From Ignavibacteriota bacterium (GTDB lineage: Bacteria; Bacteroidota; Ignavibacteria; Ignavibacteriales; Melioribacteraceae): 64,000 nucleotides of DNA. Of the stretch, positions 48,092 to 57,042 are shown in pieces. The stretch covers positions 117,805-181,804 of the forward strand of contig JADJOX010000006.1 of assembly GCA_016713565.1 (NCBI GenBank), given 5' to 3'. The notes beneath the pieces were generated by a model. The model worked only from the letters and a program-made list of their open reading frames with translations, made no database searches and was not told the DNA's origin. Both the position numbers and the translations under genes were made by a program. The first letter of the stretch is position 1. Each line of letters starts with the position of its first letter.

Positions 48092-49100
48092 AAATTTCCT
48101 TGCCCTCCTTTAATTTATTTAATAAATCTTTTTCAAACATTTCGTTAGCTTTTAAAATCATATTTTTTATTGCCGTAGGAGAACTTGATCCATGACCAAT
48201 AATACTGATTCCGTCAACACCTAATAACGGAACTCCGCCATGGTTTTCATAATCCATATCTTTTAAGGAAGCTTTAAATACGTTTTTAGTAATTAATGCT
48301 TTAATTTTATTTGCAAAAGAATTTTCGGCATATTTCTTTACTCTTATCTTTAAAAAGGAAATAAAACTTTCGCCAAACTTCAATAATATATTTCCGATAA
48401 ATCCATCGACAACAATAATATCAGCTTTACCTTTTAAAATATCTCTGCCCTCAACATTACCAATGAAATTCAACTTTGATTTTTTGAGCATTTCAAAAGC
48501 CTCAAATGTAACAGAATTTCCTTTGGATTCTTCTTCCCCAACATTTAACAGCCCTATTGATGGATTTTTTATACCGTCAATTTCTTTTGCGTAAATAGTT
48601 CCCATTATCGCGTATTCGAGTAAATGATTTGGTTTGCTGTCAACGCTTGCGCCAACATCATAAACCGTACAAACTTTTTTATCAATCGTAGGAAATTGAG
48701 CTCCTATCGTCGGTCTTCCAAAGCCTTTAATTCTGCCAATAATAAGCGTTGAAGCCGCCATCATCGCCCCGGTATTTCCGGCGCTAACAAATGCGTGAGC
48801 AAATTTATCTCTCACCAATTCAGCGCCTTTTACAATTGATGAATCTTTTTTCTGTTTCAGCGCGATAGTCGGAGTATCGTGCATCGTAATTACTTCATTT
48901 GTATGAATAATTTTTGAAGGATTAAAAGTTAGATTTTTCTCCTTCAGCACTTTTTCAATTTCAGACGTAATTCCAATAAGATAAACATCAATGTTAGGAT
49001 TTTGCCGAATTGCCTCAATAGCACCAATAACCGGATTTTGGGGAGTAAAATCACCCCCCATTGCATCAACAATTATTTTGCACTTATTATTTTCTGACAT
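48078..49100 (-). CDS. plsX: phosphate acyltransferase PlsX
   Basis: 340 residues. IIVDAMGGDFTPQNPVIGA at the N-terminus, SAGNTGAMMAAS and PLLGVDGISIIGHG are PlsX signatures. It makes acyl-phosphate from acyl-ACP for phospholipid synthesis. It lies directly after rpmF, the classic rpmF-plsX-fabH order. Confidence 0.95.
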   Translation of the reverse strand: MSENNKCKIIVDAMGGDFTPQNPVIGAIEAIRQNPNIDVYLIGITSEIEKVLKEKNLTFNPSKIIHTNEVITMHDTPTIALKQKKDSSIVKGAELVRDKFAHAFVSAGNTGAMMAASTLIIGRIKGFGRPTIGAQFPTIDKKVCTVYDVGASVDSKPNHLLEYAIMGTIYAKEIDGIKNPSIGLLNVGEEESKGNSVTFEAFEMLKKSKLNFIGNVEGRDILKGKADIIVVDGFIGNILLKFGESFISFLKIRVKKYAENSFANKIKALITKNVFKASLKDMDYENHGGVPLLGVDGISIIGHGSSSPTAIKNMILKANEMFEKDLLNKLKEGKEIYGNL

Positions 49101-49106
49101 TTTTAA

Positions 49107-49286
49107 TTATGATTCTGGCACAAATAAAGAACGACCAGCATAATAACCACAGCTTGGGCAAGCACGGTGACTTAGTTTAATTTCACCACAATTTGAGCAG
49201 GTACTTAAGGAAGAAGCGGTAGCTTTATAATGTGTTCTTCTTTTATCCCTTCTACTTTTCGATAGTTTTCTTTTCGGGTGCGGCAT
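49107..49286 (-). CDS. rpmF: 50S ribosomal protein L32
   Basis: A 59-residue protein on the minus strand from the ATG at 49286. It starts MPHPKRKLSKSRRDKRR and carries the zinc-binding pairs CSNCG and CPSCG of L32 (C+ form). It ends 6 bases before plsX and follows yceD by 14 bases. Length and context are those of the conserved yceD-rpmF-plsX block. Confidence 0.95.
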   Translation of the reverse strand: MPHPKRKLSKSRRDKRRTHYKATASSLSTCSNCGEIKLSHRACPSCGYYAGRSLFVPES

Positions 49287-49300
49287 TTTTTATTAACCTC

Positions 49301-49798
49301 TTAATTTAATTTATCTTTTAATTTCAGCAGCGGTTCCCATTCGGGTTCCGTTTTTTCAATTTTACAATTACAGCTTCCAGTGTTTAAATTTGTTCCGCAT
49401 CTATAACATAAACCTTTACAATCCTCTGAACACAATTTTTTTAGAGGAATAGTTAGATTCGCATAATCAATCACATCATTAGTTATATCTATTTTATCTT
49501 CTTTTGCGGAAATAAAATAAACATTCGCATTATCAGTTAATTCTTTTTTCTCAAATAAATAAACCAAAGAAAAAATTGATTTTAACTGGGTTTTATATTC
49601 TGAATTGCATCTATCGCAATTAAATTGCGCAAAAATACTTAAATTACAATTCAAAATAATTTGATGCACTGATTTATCCATAGTGCAGTCCAAATTCAAT
49701 TTATCAACGAACGGTTCACCAAGTTTGAGTTCACTTACCGATTTTTCGAATTCTACTTTGTGAACGCCGACTGGATAATTGGTGATTTTTATTATCAT
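49301..49798 (-). CDS. yceD: YceD/DUF177 family protein
   Basis: 165 residues. Two Cys pairs (NCDRCNSEY; CSEDCKGLCYRCGTNL) and the final EPEWEPLLKLKDKLN are the YceD/DUF177 hallmark. In the family it is linked to 23S rRNA or ribosome accumulation and lies before rpmF, as here. The exact activity is not settled. Confidence 0.9.
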   Translation of the reverse strand: MIIKITNYPVGVHKVEFEKSVSELKLGEPFVDKLNLDCTMDKSVHQIILNCNLSIFAQFNCDRCNSEYKTQLKSIFSLVYLFEKKELTDNANVYFISAKEDKIDITNDVIDYANLTIPLKKLCSEDCKGLCYRCGTNLNTGSCNCKIEKTEPEWEPLLKLKDKLN

Positions 49799-49915
49799 AC
49801 AATTTCAAAAAAATATAGTTTTAAAATATATAAAGTGTATTTTTGATAAGCAAGATATGAAATCTTCATAATTTAGGATTTTTTTATAACATTTTACTTC
49901 AATAATTTAACTTTT

Positions 49916-52039
49916 ATGCTCGAAATTAAGAATATTTCTAAACATTTTCGCTCTAAATTAGTTGTTGATAATGTTTCTTTTGACGTAAAAATCAACAGAA
50001 TCTTTGGTTTGATTGGTCCGAACGGCGCCGGAAAAACAACAACAATTAGAATGATTTTAAATATTTTAATTCCTGAAAAAGGTGAAATTCTTTTTAACGG
50101 TAAAAAATTAGATCAAGATTTTTTAAATATTACCGGTTATTTACCCGAAGAACGCGGATTATATCCAAAAAGCTCTGTAGCAAATATTTTGACATATTTG
50201 GCAAATCTTAAAGGAGTTTCCAATTTTGACGCTAAAAAGGTAATAAGCTACTGGCTTGAAAGATTAAATTTACTTGAAGTTAAAAATGCTCATCTTGAAG
50301 AACTTTCTAAAGGCAATCAGCAAAAAATCCAGTTCATTGCGGCAATTCAGCATAATCCGAAAATTTTAATTTTAGATGAACCGTTTTCCGGTTTTGATCC
50401 GCTTAATCAATCAATTTTTACTGAAATAATAAATGAAATAAAAAACGATAAATTTATTATTCTGTCGACTCATCAAATGGATTTGGCGGAAAAATTATGT
50501 AACGATTTTATTCTTATTAATAAAGGGAAAGAAGTTTTAAAGGGCGATTTAAATTCCGTTCTTAATTCATCTAACCAAAATGTTTATGAAATAACTTATA
50601 ATTCTTTGAATTTTGAGTCTATTAATAGTTTAACTAATATTGAAATTTTGGAATCTTATTACAATAAAGTCAAAATTTTAATAAAAAATAATGACGCCGA
50701 TAACTTTTTAAAAACTATAGTAAATGAAAATTCAATTGTTGAATTTAAAAAAAATAATCCCTTCACTTCACCAGCTTTTTATGTCCAATGTTGGAGGGAA
50801 TTAAAATTGACAAAATTTATTACAATTGCCAAGTGGGAATTTTTTGAAAAAATTAAAAGAAAAAGTTTTTTTCTTTCACTTTTTATTATGCCCGTTATTA
50901 TAATTATTTTCAGTCTGCTTCCCTCTTTGCTTGTTAGCAAAGGAAATGATTTTCCACTGCCAATAGGAATTTTGGATTTTACAAATAATTATGAAAAGGT
51001 ATTTTCCGATGAATTGATGAAAAATGATTTGTCCAACTACCAACCTGCTTTTTTCGCATTTGAATTAAACAAAGCTTCTAATAATAAATCCGAAATTCTT
51101 AAAAACGCCGACGAAAAAGTTTTGAGTAACTTTATAATAGGTTATGTTATTATTGAAAAAAACGACGGATTAAAATTAACATTTAGGACTAACGATTTAT
51201 TCAATCAGGAAAAAATCAATTTAATCGAAAATTCGTTTATAAAGACTTTGTTGAAAGTCGATGGTTCGAATCTTAATTTGGAAGAAGGAAAAATTAATTT
51301 GATAATTTCTCAGATTCCAACTATTCAAAAAAGCTATATAAACGCGAACAGCGAAGAAGAGATATTCAGAAAATTTATTAATTCCTATTTATTTATAATT
51401 CTTCTCGTTACAATGATATTGTTTTCCGGCGGTATGTTTGTTAGAAGTTTGGTTTTGGAAAAATCAAACAGAATTATAGAACTGATTCTTTCAAGCTGCA
51501 AAACAAAAGATTTACTATTCGGCAAAGTTTTGGGATTAAGTTTTTTCGGTTTTTTCCAATTTGCAGTTTGGATGCTAATTGGAATTATTTTACATAGTTC
51601 TAATGTTTTAAATTTCAATTCAATAAATAATTTGGGTTACCAATTTTTATTTTTTGTTTTAGGATACATATTATATTCCGCAATTTTTATCGGTATAGGT
51701 TCTATTGTTTCACTTGATCACGAAGCTCAGCAGTTAACGGGTTATTTGAGTATATTTTTGGTTTTCCCAATATTATTGGCAGTTGAAATAATAAGAGCGC
51801 CAAATTCAATTTTGTCATTAATATTGTCTTATTTCCCTTTAACTTCCTCGCCAGTAATGCTTCTAAGACTGAATACTGCAAATCCTAAAATAGAGGAAAT
51901 TGTTTCCGTTGTTCTCGTTTTAATTTTCAGCATTTATTTGGTAATTGTTTTTTCTTCCAAATTATTTAGAGTTGGAGTTTTAAATTTCAGCAAGAAACCG
52001 AATTTAAAGGAAATTATAACTTGGATGAAATTAAAATAA
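49916..52039 (+). CDS. NatA/NatB-like ABC transporter; ATPase and permease joined by A8 run
   Basis: One open frame of 707 codons. Residues 1-280 are an ABC ATPase (GPNGAGKTTTIRMIL, signature LSKGNQQKIQF, LILDEPFSGFDP). From about 298 it is a six-helix ABC-2 permease (FITIAKWEFFEKIKRKSFFLSLF) like NatB. The join (FKKNNPFTSPAF...) has no family meaning. Dropping one A from the A8 run at 50747-50754 gives FKKIIPSLHQLFMSNVGGN and a stop at 50802-50804, a normal NatA C-terminus. A GGAGGG site then precedes TTG at 50807. Two genes are therefore likelier than a natural fusion. Substrate unknown; Na+ export or drug efflux are candidates. Confidence 0.85.
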   Translation: MLEIKNISKHFRSKLVVDNVSFDVKINRIFGLIGPNGAGKTTTIRMILNILIPEKGEILFNGKKLDQDFLNITGYLPEERGLYPKSSVANILTYLANLKGVSNFDAKKVISYWLERLNLLEVKNAHLEELSKGNQQKIQFIAAIQHNPKILILDEPFSGFDPLNQSIFTEIINEIKNDKFIILSTHQMDLAEKLCNDFILINKGKEVLKGDLNSVLNSSNQNVYEITYNSLNFESINSLTNIEILESYYNKVKILIKNNDADNFLKTIVNENSIVEFKKNNPFTSPAFYVQCWRELKLTKFITIAKWEFFEKIKRKSFFLSLFIMPVIIIIFSLLPSLLVSKGNDFPLPIGILDFTNNYEKVFSDELMKNDLSNYQPAFFAFELNKASNNKSEILKNADEKVLSNFIIGYVIIEKNDGLKLTFRTNDLFNQEKINLIENSFIKTLLKVDGSNLNLEEGKINLIISQIPTIQKSYINANSEEEIFRKFINSYLFIILLVTMILFSGGMFVRSLVLEKSNRIIELILSSCKTKDLLFGKVLGLSFFGFFQFAVWMLIGIILHSSNVLNFNSINNLGYQFLFFVLGYILYSAIFIGIGSIVSLDHEAQQLTGYLSIFLVFPILLAVEIIRAPNSILSLILSYFPLTSSPVMLLRLNTANPKIEEIVSVVLVLIFSIYLVIVFSSKLFRVGVLNFSKKPNLKEIITWMKLK
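50793..50809 (+). promoter_or_regulatory. internal ribosome site and TTG start of the natB-like permease
   Basis: GGAGGG at 50793-50798 lies 8 bases before TTG at 50807-50809, in frame with the permease half (411 residues to 52039). This start makes the permease independent of the ATPase frame. In the alternative frame the ATPase stops (TAA) at 50802-50804, between the ribosome site and the start. Confidence 0.7.
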
Positions 52040-52040
52040 T

Positions 52041-52991
52041 ATGACATTATTCGCATCATTTTTAGCGGCGTCAATTCCAATGTTTCTTTATCTGATTTTC
52101 CTTTGGAGATTGGATAAAAACGAACGAGAATCGTTTTTTAGCATTTTACGATATTTTGTTTGGGGAGCTTTCGGCGCAATTTTATTGGGAATAATTTTTT
52201 CATTATCGGTTCAGCAGATTTTTCAAATTTTCATAACAAATGAAAATCAACTTACGTTTATCGGTGCCGTTTTTATAGCGCCTTTGATTGAAGAATCCAC
52301 AAAAGGAATTTATTTACTATTTACCGTAAAAAAGAAAAATTTCGATAATATTACGGATGGATTAGTTTACGGCGGAGCAATCGGGTTGGGTTTTGGTATG
52401 ACTGAAAATCTAATGTATTTCTTAAACTTTAACGAAAATGTTTTTCAATGGGCTTCAATGGTTTTTATCAGATCCGTATTTTCTGCGGTTATGCATGGAA
52501 TTGCTACCGCAACTTTCGGCGCTTTTTTGGCAAAATGGAAATTTACTAACTCAAGAATTAAGAATATTTATCCATTTATCGGATTATCGCTCGCAATGTT
52601 CTTTCATTTTATATGGAATTTTTCAGTAACGTTTCAATTTACTTTTGGTTTTGGAATATTATTCATGATTTTTTTAATTATTATTTTTTTGATATTATTT
52701 AAGCAATCGATAAATTCAGAACGAAAATTAATAAAGGAAGAACTCGCAGAGGAATCCGAGATTCTTAATTTGCCCGTACTTAAAGAATTAAATTTTTCAT
52801 CAAAGTATTTAAATGTTTTTGATGAAAGAAGCAGCAACAAACTGTTAAAGAATCTTTCGGCAAAGCTTGCTTTCAGAAAATTTCAAGTAAAAAATACAAA
52901 CGGCGATTTAAGAGAAAATTATATTGCGGATATAGAACTTTACAGAAAGAAAATTTTGGAATTATTTTTAGCTGAAAAACAATTGGGATAA
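52041..52991 (+). CDS. PrsW-family intramembrane metalloprotease
   Basis: 316 residues with about eight membrane helices. The PrsW/glutamic-metallo signature is visible as FIAPLIEESTKG (EExxK), HGIATATFGAF and FHFIWNF. In Bacillus PrsW cuts the RsiW anti-sigma factor; the substrate here is unknown. A cytosolic tail of about 90 residues follows the last helix. It begins one base after the transporter's stop and is 4 bases ahead of nadD, so it probably shares a transcript. Confidence 0.88.
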   Translation: MTLFASFLAASIPMFLYLIFLWRLDKNERESFFSILRYFVWGAFGAILLGIIFSLSVQQIFQIFITNENQLTFIGAVFIAPLIEESTKGIYLLFTVKKKNFDNITDGLVYGGAIGLGFGMTENLMYFLNFNENVFQWASMVFIRSVFSAVMHGIATATFGAFLAKWKFTNSRIKNIYPFIGLSLAMFFHFIWNFSVTFQFTFGFGILFMIFLIIIFLILFKQSINSERKLIKEELAEESEILNLPVLKELNFSSKYLNVFDERSSNKLLKNLSAKLAFRKFQVKNTNGDLRENYIADIELYRKKILELFLAEKQLG

Positions 52992-52995
52992 AATA

Positions 52996-53580
52996 TTGGA
53001 AACTGTTGGAATTTTTGGCGGAACATTCGACCCTATTCATTTTGGTCATTTAATAACGGCGCAAATGGTTCTTGAAAAAAGAAATTTATCGAAAATTATT
53101 TTTGTACCGAGTTATATCTCTCCGCATAAAATGAATTATAATTATTCCGATCCTTTGCACAGATTGGAAATGACCAAACTCGCGGTTGAATCAAATCCAA
53201 ATTTTGAAGTTTCGGATTTTGAGATAAATCGTGACGAAATTTCTTATTCTTACAATACGCTTTTGGAATTTTCTAAAACGTTTGAAAATATAGAATTAAT
53301 AATCGGTTTTGATAATTTGGTGACATTTGATACTTGGTATAAAGCGGAAGAGATAATTAAAATTGCAAAACTTGTTGTACTAAAAAGAGTTTATAATAAA
53401 GAAATTAAAAGTAGTCATAAATTTTTTGGCGAAGCCGAATTTATTGATACACCAACTATAGAAATTTCTTCCACAGATATTAGAAAGAGAATTTCGCAAA
53501 AATCTACCGTAGATTATTTTCTTCCAAAATGCGTCTTGGAATACATAAAAAATAATAATTTATATTTCTCGGTTAAATGA
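52996..53580 (+). CDS. nadD: nicotinate-nucleotide adenylyltransferase
   Basis: 194 residues, TTG start. Nucleotidyltransferase motifs GGTFDPIHFGHL (with HxGH) and the C-terminal ISSTDIRKRISQ are present. It makes deamido-NAD from NaMN and ATP. Its stop overlaps the meaB start (ATGA), so translation is coupled. The DFEINRDEISYSYNTL stretch is typical of NadD. Confidence 0.94.
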   Translation: METVGIFGGTFDPIHFGHLITAQMVLEKRNLSKIIFVPSYISPHKMNYNYSDPLHRLEMTKLAVESNPNFEVSDFEINRDEISYSYNTLLEFSKTFENIELIIGFDNLVTFDTWYKAEEIIKIAKLVVLKRVYNKEIKSSHKFFGEAEFIDTPTIEISSTDIRKRISQKSTVDYFLPKCVLEYIKNNNLYFSVK

Positions 53581-54521
53581 TAAAATTTGATAATCTTATA
53601 TCGGAAATAGCAAAGCGAAATAAGCGGGCAATTTCCAAGGCAATTTCATTGATTGAAAATGAAAATCCAAACGCGGAAATATTTCTGAAAGAAATTCATT
53701 CATTTATTGGAGACTCTTATAAAATTGGAATTACAGGTCCACCGGGAGCCGGAAAATCAACTGTAACAAATGAAATTATTAAGAAAATTTTAAATGAAAA
53801 CAAATCCGTAGGAATTATTGCGGTTGATCCGACAAGTCCATTTACGGGCGGAGCGGTTTTGGGCGATAGAATAAGAATGAACGAAACCGGCATCAATTCC
53901 AAAGTTTTTATAAGAAGCATGGCAACACGAGGTAGTCTTGGCGGATTAAATAAAAAAGCCGTTGATGCCGCGGATGTTTTAGACTGCGCAAAATTCGACT
54001 ATATAATTTTCGAAACTGTTGGTGTCGGACAATCGGAACTTGACATTGCCAAAGCCGCCGATACTACATTGGTTGTACTTGTTCCGGAATCCGGAGATTC
54101 GGTTCAGGCCATGAAAGCAGGGTTAATGGAAATTGCCGATATTTTTGTAATGAACAAATGTGACAGACCCGGTTCGGAAAATGCGGTAAATTCTTTGCAA
54201 ACCATATTGAATTTGAAAGATCATAATGAATTTTCTTATCTTCCAAAAATTTTAAAATGCATTGCGACACAATCTGTCGGCATAAATGAAATATTTACGG
54301 AAATAGAAAATCACAAAAACTATTTAATGAAATTTGATAAGCTGAAAAAAAAGAGAATTGTAAACTTAATTGATAGAATTAAAGACATTACCGAAAACAG
54401 CATATCCTCAAAAATTTGGAATGACACAGAAACAATTGAATTATTAGATTCTTTAATACAAAAAAATGAATCTCCATATCACATTGCAGATTTAATTTTA
54501 CAGAAGATTAAATTCCAATAA
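53577..54521 (+). CDS. meaB: MeaB/ArgK-type G-protein chaperone
   Basis: 314 residues. P-loop GPPGAGKST, AVDPTSPFTGGAVLGDRIRM, FETVGVGQSE and MNKCDRPG (NKxD) match MeaB. It guards cobalamin loading of methylmalonyl-CoA mutase. The mutase is not in the window. The helical C-terminus mediates dimerisation in the family. Confidence 0.92.
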   Translation: MIKFDNLISEIAKRNKRAISKAISLIENENPNAEIFLKEIHSFIGDSYKIGITGPPGAGKSTVTNEIIKKILNENKSVGIIAVDPTSPFTGGAVLGDRIRMNETGINSKVFIRSMATRGSLGGLNKKAVDAADVLDCAKFDYIIFETVGVGQSELDIAKAADTTLVVLVPESGDSVQAMKAGLMEIADIFVMNKCDRPGSENAVNSLQTILNLKDHNEFSYLPKILKCIATQSVGINEIFTEIENHKNYLMKFDKLKKKRIVNLIDRIKDITENSISSKIWNDTETIELLDSLIQKNESPYHIADLILQKIKFQ

Positions 54522-54669
54522 ATTAAACTTTACTTAAATAAATCCACTTTCTTGAAATTTTCAATATTATCAAAATTTGAAAAAAATTTTATAATCTAAA
54601 AAAATGAATATTATATAAGTTAGATTTTTTTTAATTTTTGCACGTCAATATTAAAAAATGGAGTAAAAA

Positions 54670-55215
54670 TTGTACGTACCTAAAGAAATATTTTTTACAA
54701 AAGGAGTTGGAGTTCATAAAGAATACTTAGCGTCTTTTGAGCTCGCTTTACGTAACGCACATATTGAAAAATATAACATCGTTACAGTTAGCAGTATTTA
54801 TCCGGTAGGAGTTAAAAAAGTTACAATTAAAAACGGAGTTAGAAAATTAAGCCCCGGACAAATTATACACGCTGTAATGGCAAGAAATGCTACAAATGAA
54901 CCCAACAGATTAATTGCCGCTTCTTTAGGAATCGCAATTCCAGCAGATTCTTCAATGTATGGTTATTTATCGGAACACCATCCGTTCGGAGAGTCAGCAA
55001 AAAAATCCGGAGATTATGCCGAAGATCTTGCGGCATCTATGCTTGCTACAACGCTTGGAATTGATTTTAATCCCGATACCGCTTGGAACGAAAGAGAACA
55101 AGTATTTAAAATGTCAGGTCAAATTGTAAATACATCGAATATTACTCAATCTGCTGAAGGCAATAAAGACGGATTATGGACAACAGTAATTGCGTGCGCA
55201 ATACTTTTACCGTAG
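54670..55215 (+). CDS. pdaD: pyruvoyl-dependent arginine decarboxylase
   Basis: 181 residues, TTG start with GGAG upstream. The self-cleavage site VSSIYPVG gives Ser41|Ser42, producing a beta chain of 41 residues and a pyruvoyl-capped alpha chain. It decarboxylates arginine to agmatine for polyamines. The family is best known in archaea and also occurs in Chlamydia and Chlorobi-like bacteria. A strong terminator follows. Confidence 0.92.
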   Translation: MYVPKEIFFTKGVGVHKEYLASFELALRNAHIEKYNIVTVSSIYPVGVKKVTIKNGVRKLSPGQIIHAVMARNATNEPNRLIAASLGIAIPADSSMYGYLSEHHPFGESAKKSGDYAEDLAASMLATTLGIDFNPDTAWNEREQVFKMSGQIVNTSNITQSAEGNKDGLWTTVIACAILLP

Positions 55216-55239
55216 TTTAGAATTTAATTTTTATTAAAG

Positions 55240-55271
55240 ACGCAGATTTACCTCTGCGTTTTTATTTTTCT
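55240..55271 (+). terminator. intrinsic terminator after pdaD
   Basis: ACGCAGA and TCTGCGT form a 7-bp GC-containing stem with a 6-base loop, followed at once by TTTTATTTTTC. This is a textbook rho-independent terminator 24 bases after the pdaD stop. Confidence 0.85.
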
Positions 55272-55339
55272 TTTATTGAATAATCTTTAATTTTTGATCT
55301 TTTTTTATGATATTATAAGCAATAAAAAATCGAAAATAA

Positions 55340-55876
55340 TTGACACCTCAAGAAGAAATAAGGTATTTGATCCAATCTCATGGAATTAAGCAGAATTGGC
55401 TTGCTAAAAAACTTGGATTAAAACCGCAGACTCTCTCCTATCTCGTAAATGAAAGTTCCAAAATTGACAATCATCTTTATAAAATGATCAAAGATATTAT
55501 TGAAAACAATGAGGATGAAATCGAAATATTCAATGGATTCGGCGAAACTAATTTTGATCTTTTCGCTGATGAAAAATTAAGAATGGGAATTGGCGGAAGG
55601 ATTAGATTATTCGCCAAAAAAAGATACGGCACCTTAAAAAAATTAGCCGAAGTAATGGAAATATCCCCACAGCAATTGCACCAATACATTAGCGGAAAAC
55701 GTGAACCCGGCTCAAAAATACTGTTAAAACTGCTTAAACACGGCTGCGATGTAAATTGGCTTCTAAGCGGTTCTGAATCTATGGAATCTTTCAAAATCGA
55801 TAAATTGGAAAGAGAGCTTTCAAAACTTCAGGAAAGTATAACTCAAATATCCGCGATTGTTAAGACCAAATACTAA
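55340..55876 (+). CDS. two-HTH (XRE-like) DNA-binding protein
   Basis: 178 residues, TTG start. Two lambda-repressor-like helix-turn-helix domains are visible. The first is at about 10-50 (HGIKQNWLAKKLGLKPQTLSY); the second is at about 85-130 (TLKKLAEVMEISPQQLHQYISG). A C-terminal coiled-coil (IDKLERELSKLQESITQISA) probably dimerises it. The pattern is that of phage-style repressors or host-encoded regulators. It lies at the left border of the accessory island; its target is unknown. Confidence 0.8.
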   Translation: MTPQEEIRYLIQSHGIKQNWLAKKLGLKPQTLSYLVNESSKIDNHLYKMIKDIIENNEDEIEIFNGFGETNFDLFADEKLRMGIGGRIRLFAKKRYGTLKKLAEVMEISPQQLHQYISGKREPGSKILLKLLKHGCDVNWLLSGSESMESFKIDKLERELSKLQESITQISAIVKTKY

Positions 55877-55981
55877 AATTTATAGTTACCAAAAATTCCC
55901 ATTATTCAACTGAACTTTAAATTATTTATTTGATAATTCGATAATTACCAATAAAAGTAATCAAATATTTTTGAGGGAAAA

Positions 55982-56365
55982 ATGTTCGAAAATTCAAACT
56001 GCAATTTGTCAAAAAAAACAATTAAAGATAGTGAAGGAATAACTTATGAATTTAAATATTGTATTGAAATGAGCTCCGAAGAAAAAAACAAATTGAAAGA
56101 ATTTCGGGAAGATTACGCAAAAACCAGTCCAATACATTTTAATTTTGAAGGTACAAATTTTCAGTTCAGCCAAAAGAAATATTTCAAGAAGAATCAATTT
56201 ATTTTAGATCCACCCAAATTAAACGAACTTCAAAACAAATTTTTAAATGATATAAAAAATACTTTAACTCAATTCAATAATTTTATTCAATTTGAAAGAC
56301 AAGAAAATATTGAGGAAACAAAATCGATTAGCGTAAAAGATATTTTAGAAACAGAATTGGTATAA
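55982..56365 (+). CDS. hypothetical protein
   Basis: 127 residues with no recognised domain. The sequence is charged and soluble (EEKNKLKEFREDYAKTS), and the C-terminus is acidic (SVKDILETELV). GAGGGAAA precedes the ATG. It stops 8 bases before the first tRNA-like fragment and so may be the last core gene or the first island gene. Confidence 0.6.
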   Translation: MFENSNCNLSKKTIKDSEGITYEFKYCIEMSSEEKNKLKEFREDYAKTSPIHFNFEGTNFQFSQKKYFKKNQFILDPPKLNELQNKFLNDIKNTLTQFNNFIQFERQENIEETKSISVKDILETELV

Positions 56366-56373
56366 GGATAAAG

Positions 56374-56411
56374 TGGAGTTATGGAGGATCGAACTCCTAA
56401 CCTTTGTACAG
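56374..56411 (-). other. tRNA 3'-end-like fragment (left)
   Basis: On the minus strand it reads as a T-arm (AGGAGTTCGATCCTCC) followed by ATAACTCCA, the look of a tRNA 3' end with discriminator. There is no D-arm or 5' half upstream, so it is a fragment. It shares an uninterrupted 16 bases (GGAGGATCGAACTCCT on plus) with the fragment at 62958. Such fragments often mark attachment sites of integrative elements. Confidence 0.55.
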
Positions 56412-56621
56412 CCAATAAAAATAAAAAAGCTAAAGTTATTCATTTAATTTATTCAACAATGTTAATTTAACATTTATCAAATATTACTACACCGCTTCCC
56501 TATCATCTATATCTTAGTTAAAACTCAAGTTTTGCATGAAAACCTTGCCAGCATTGATAATTTAATAATGCATTCTAATTAACTTTTTGCGACAATAAAT
56601 AAGAAGTTCAGCTTTTATAAT

Positions 56622-56674
56622 TTTATGCTTAATATGATAAAATAATATAACGAAACTAAATTGTTAAGCATAAA
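56622..56674. repeat. 11-bp inverted repeat, 31-base spacer
   Basis: TTTATGCTTAA (56622-56632) and TTAAGCATAAA (56664-56674) are perfect inverted copies. A related TTTATGCTTA lies near 56957. It may be an end of a small degenerate element or a binding site. Confidence 0.5.
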
Positions 56675-56769
56675 TGTTTTTGTTAAATGATATTACGCAA
56701 CTAATATTCCAGAATATTGTAAATATTTTTAAAATATCGTTTTTTTAGTCAACGAATAAAATTCCGAAT

Positions 56770-56791
56770 CTGTAAGTATTTATACTTACAG
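56770..56791. repeat. perfect palindrome, 10-bp arms
   Basis: CTGTAAGTAT and ATACTTACAG flank two T bases. It is followed by a looser copy (GTACGTATTTGTAC). It could be an operator or a hairpin in a leader. It lies 250 bases before the T9SS remnant. Confidence 0.5.
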
Positions 56792-57042
56792 TACGTATTT
56801 GTACTTATTTACAAATAGGAAAAAATCTCTTATATTGATTCATATAATTTAAGTTAGTATAATAAGATAAAAATAAATGTAAGTTTAATGGCGAAGCTAT
56901 GTAAGTGATTGATTAGCAATAATTCAATATTTACAATAAAATATTCAAGTATAATTTTATGCTTATTCAAAAAAAATATTATACCAAAACTAATCAACTG
57001 ATAGAGTATAAGTTATAGTTAGGTAATTCTTAATATTCTTAG

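Larger units (their letters stand above)
56412..57042. other. gene-free AT-rich stretch at island left end
   Basis: About 630 bases without a credible reading frame. It holds an 11-bp inverted repeat (56622-56674), a perfect 10-bp-arm palindrome (56770-56791) and a further TTTATGCTTA motif near 56957. No protein remnant was recognised. Confidence 0.5.

Noticed and set aside
49916..52039. Natural NatA-NatB fusion protein
   Set aside because: The linker has no family meaning, while the alternative frame gives the expected ATPase C-terminus, and an independent ribosome site and TTG start exist for the permease.
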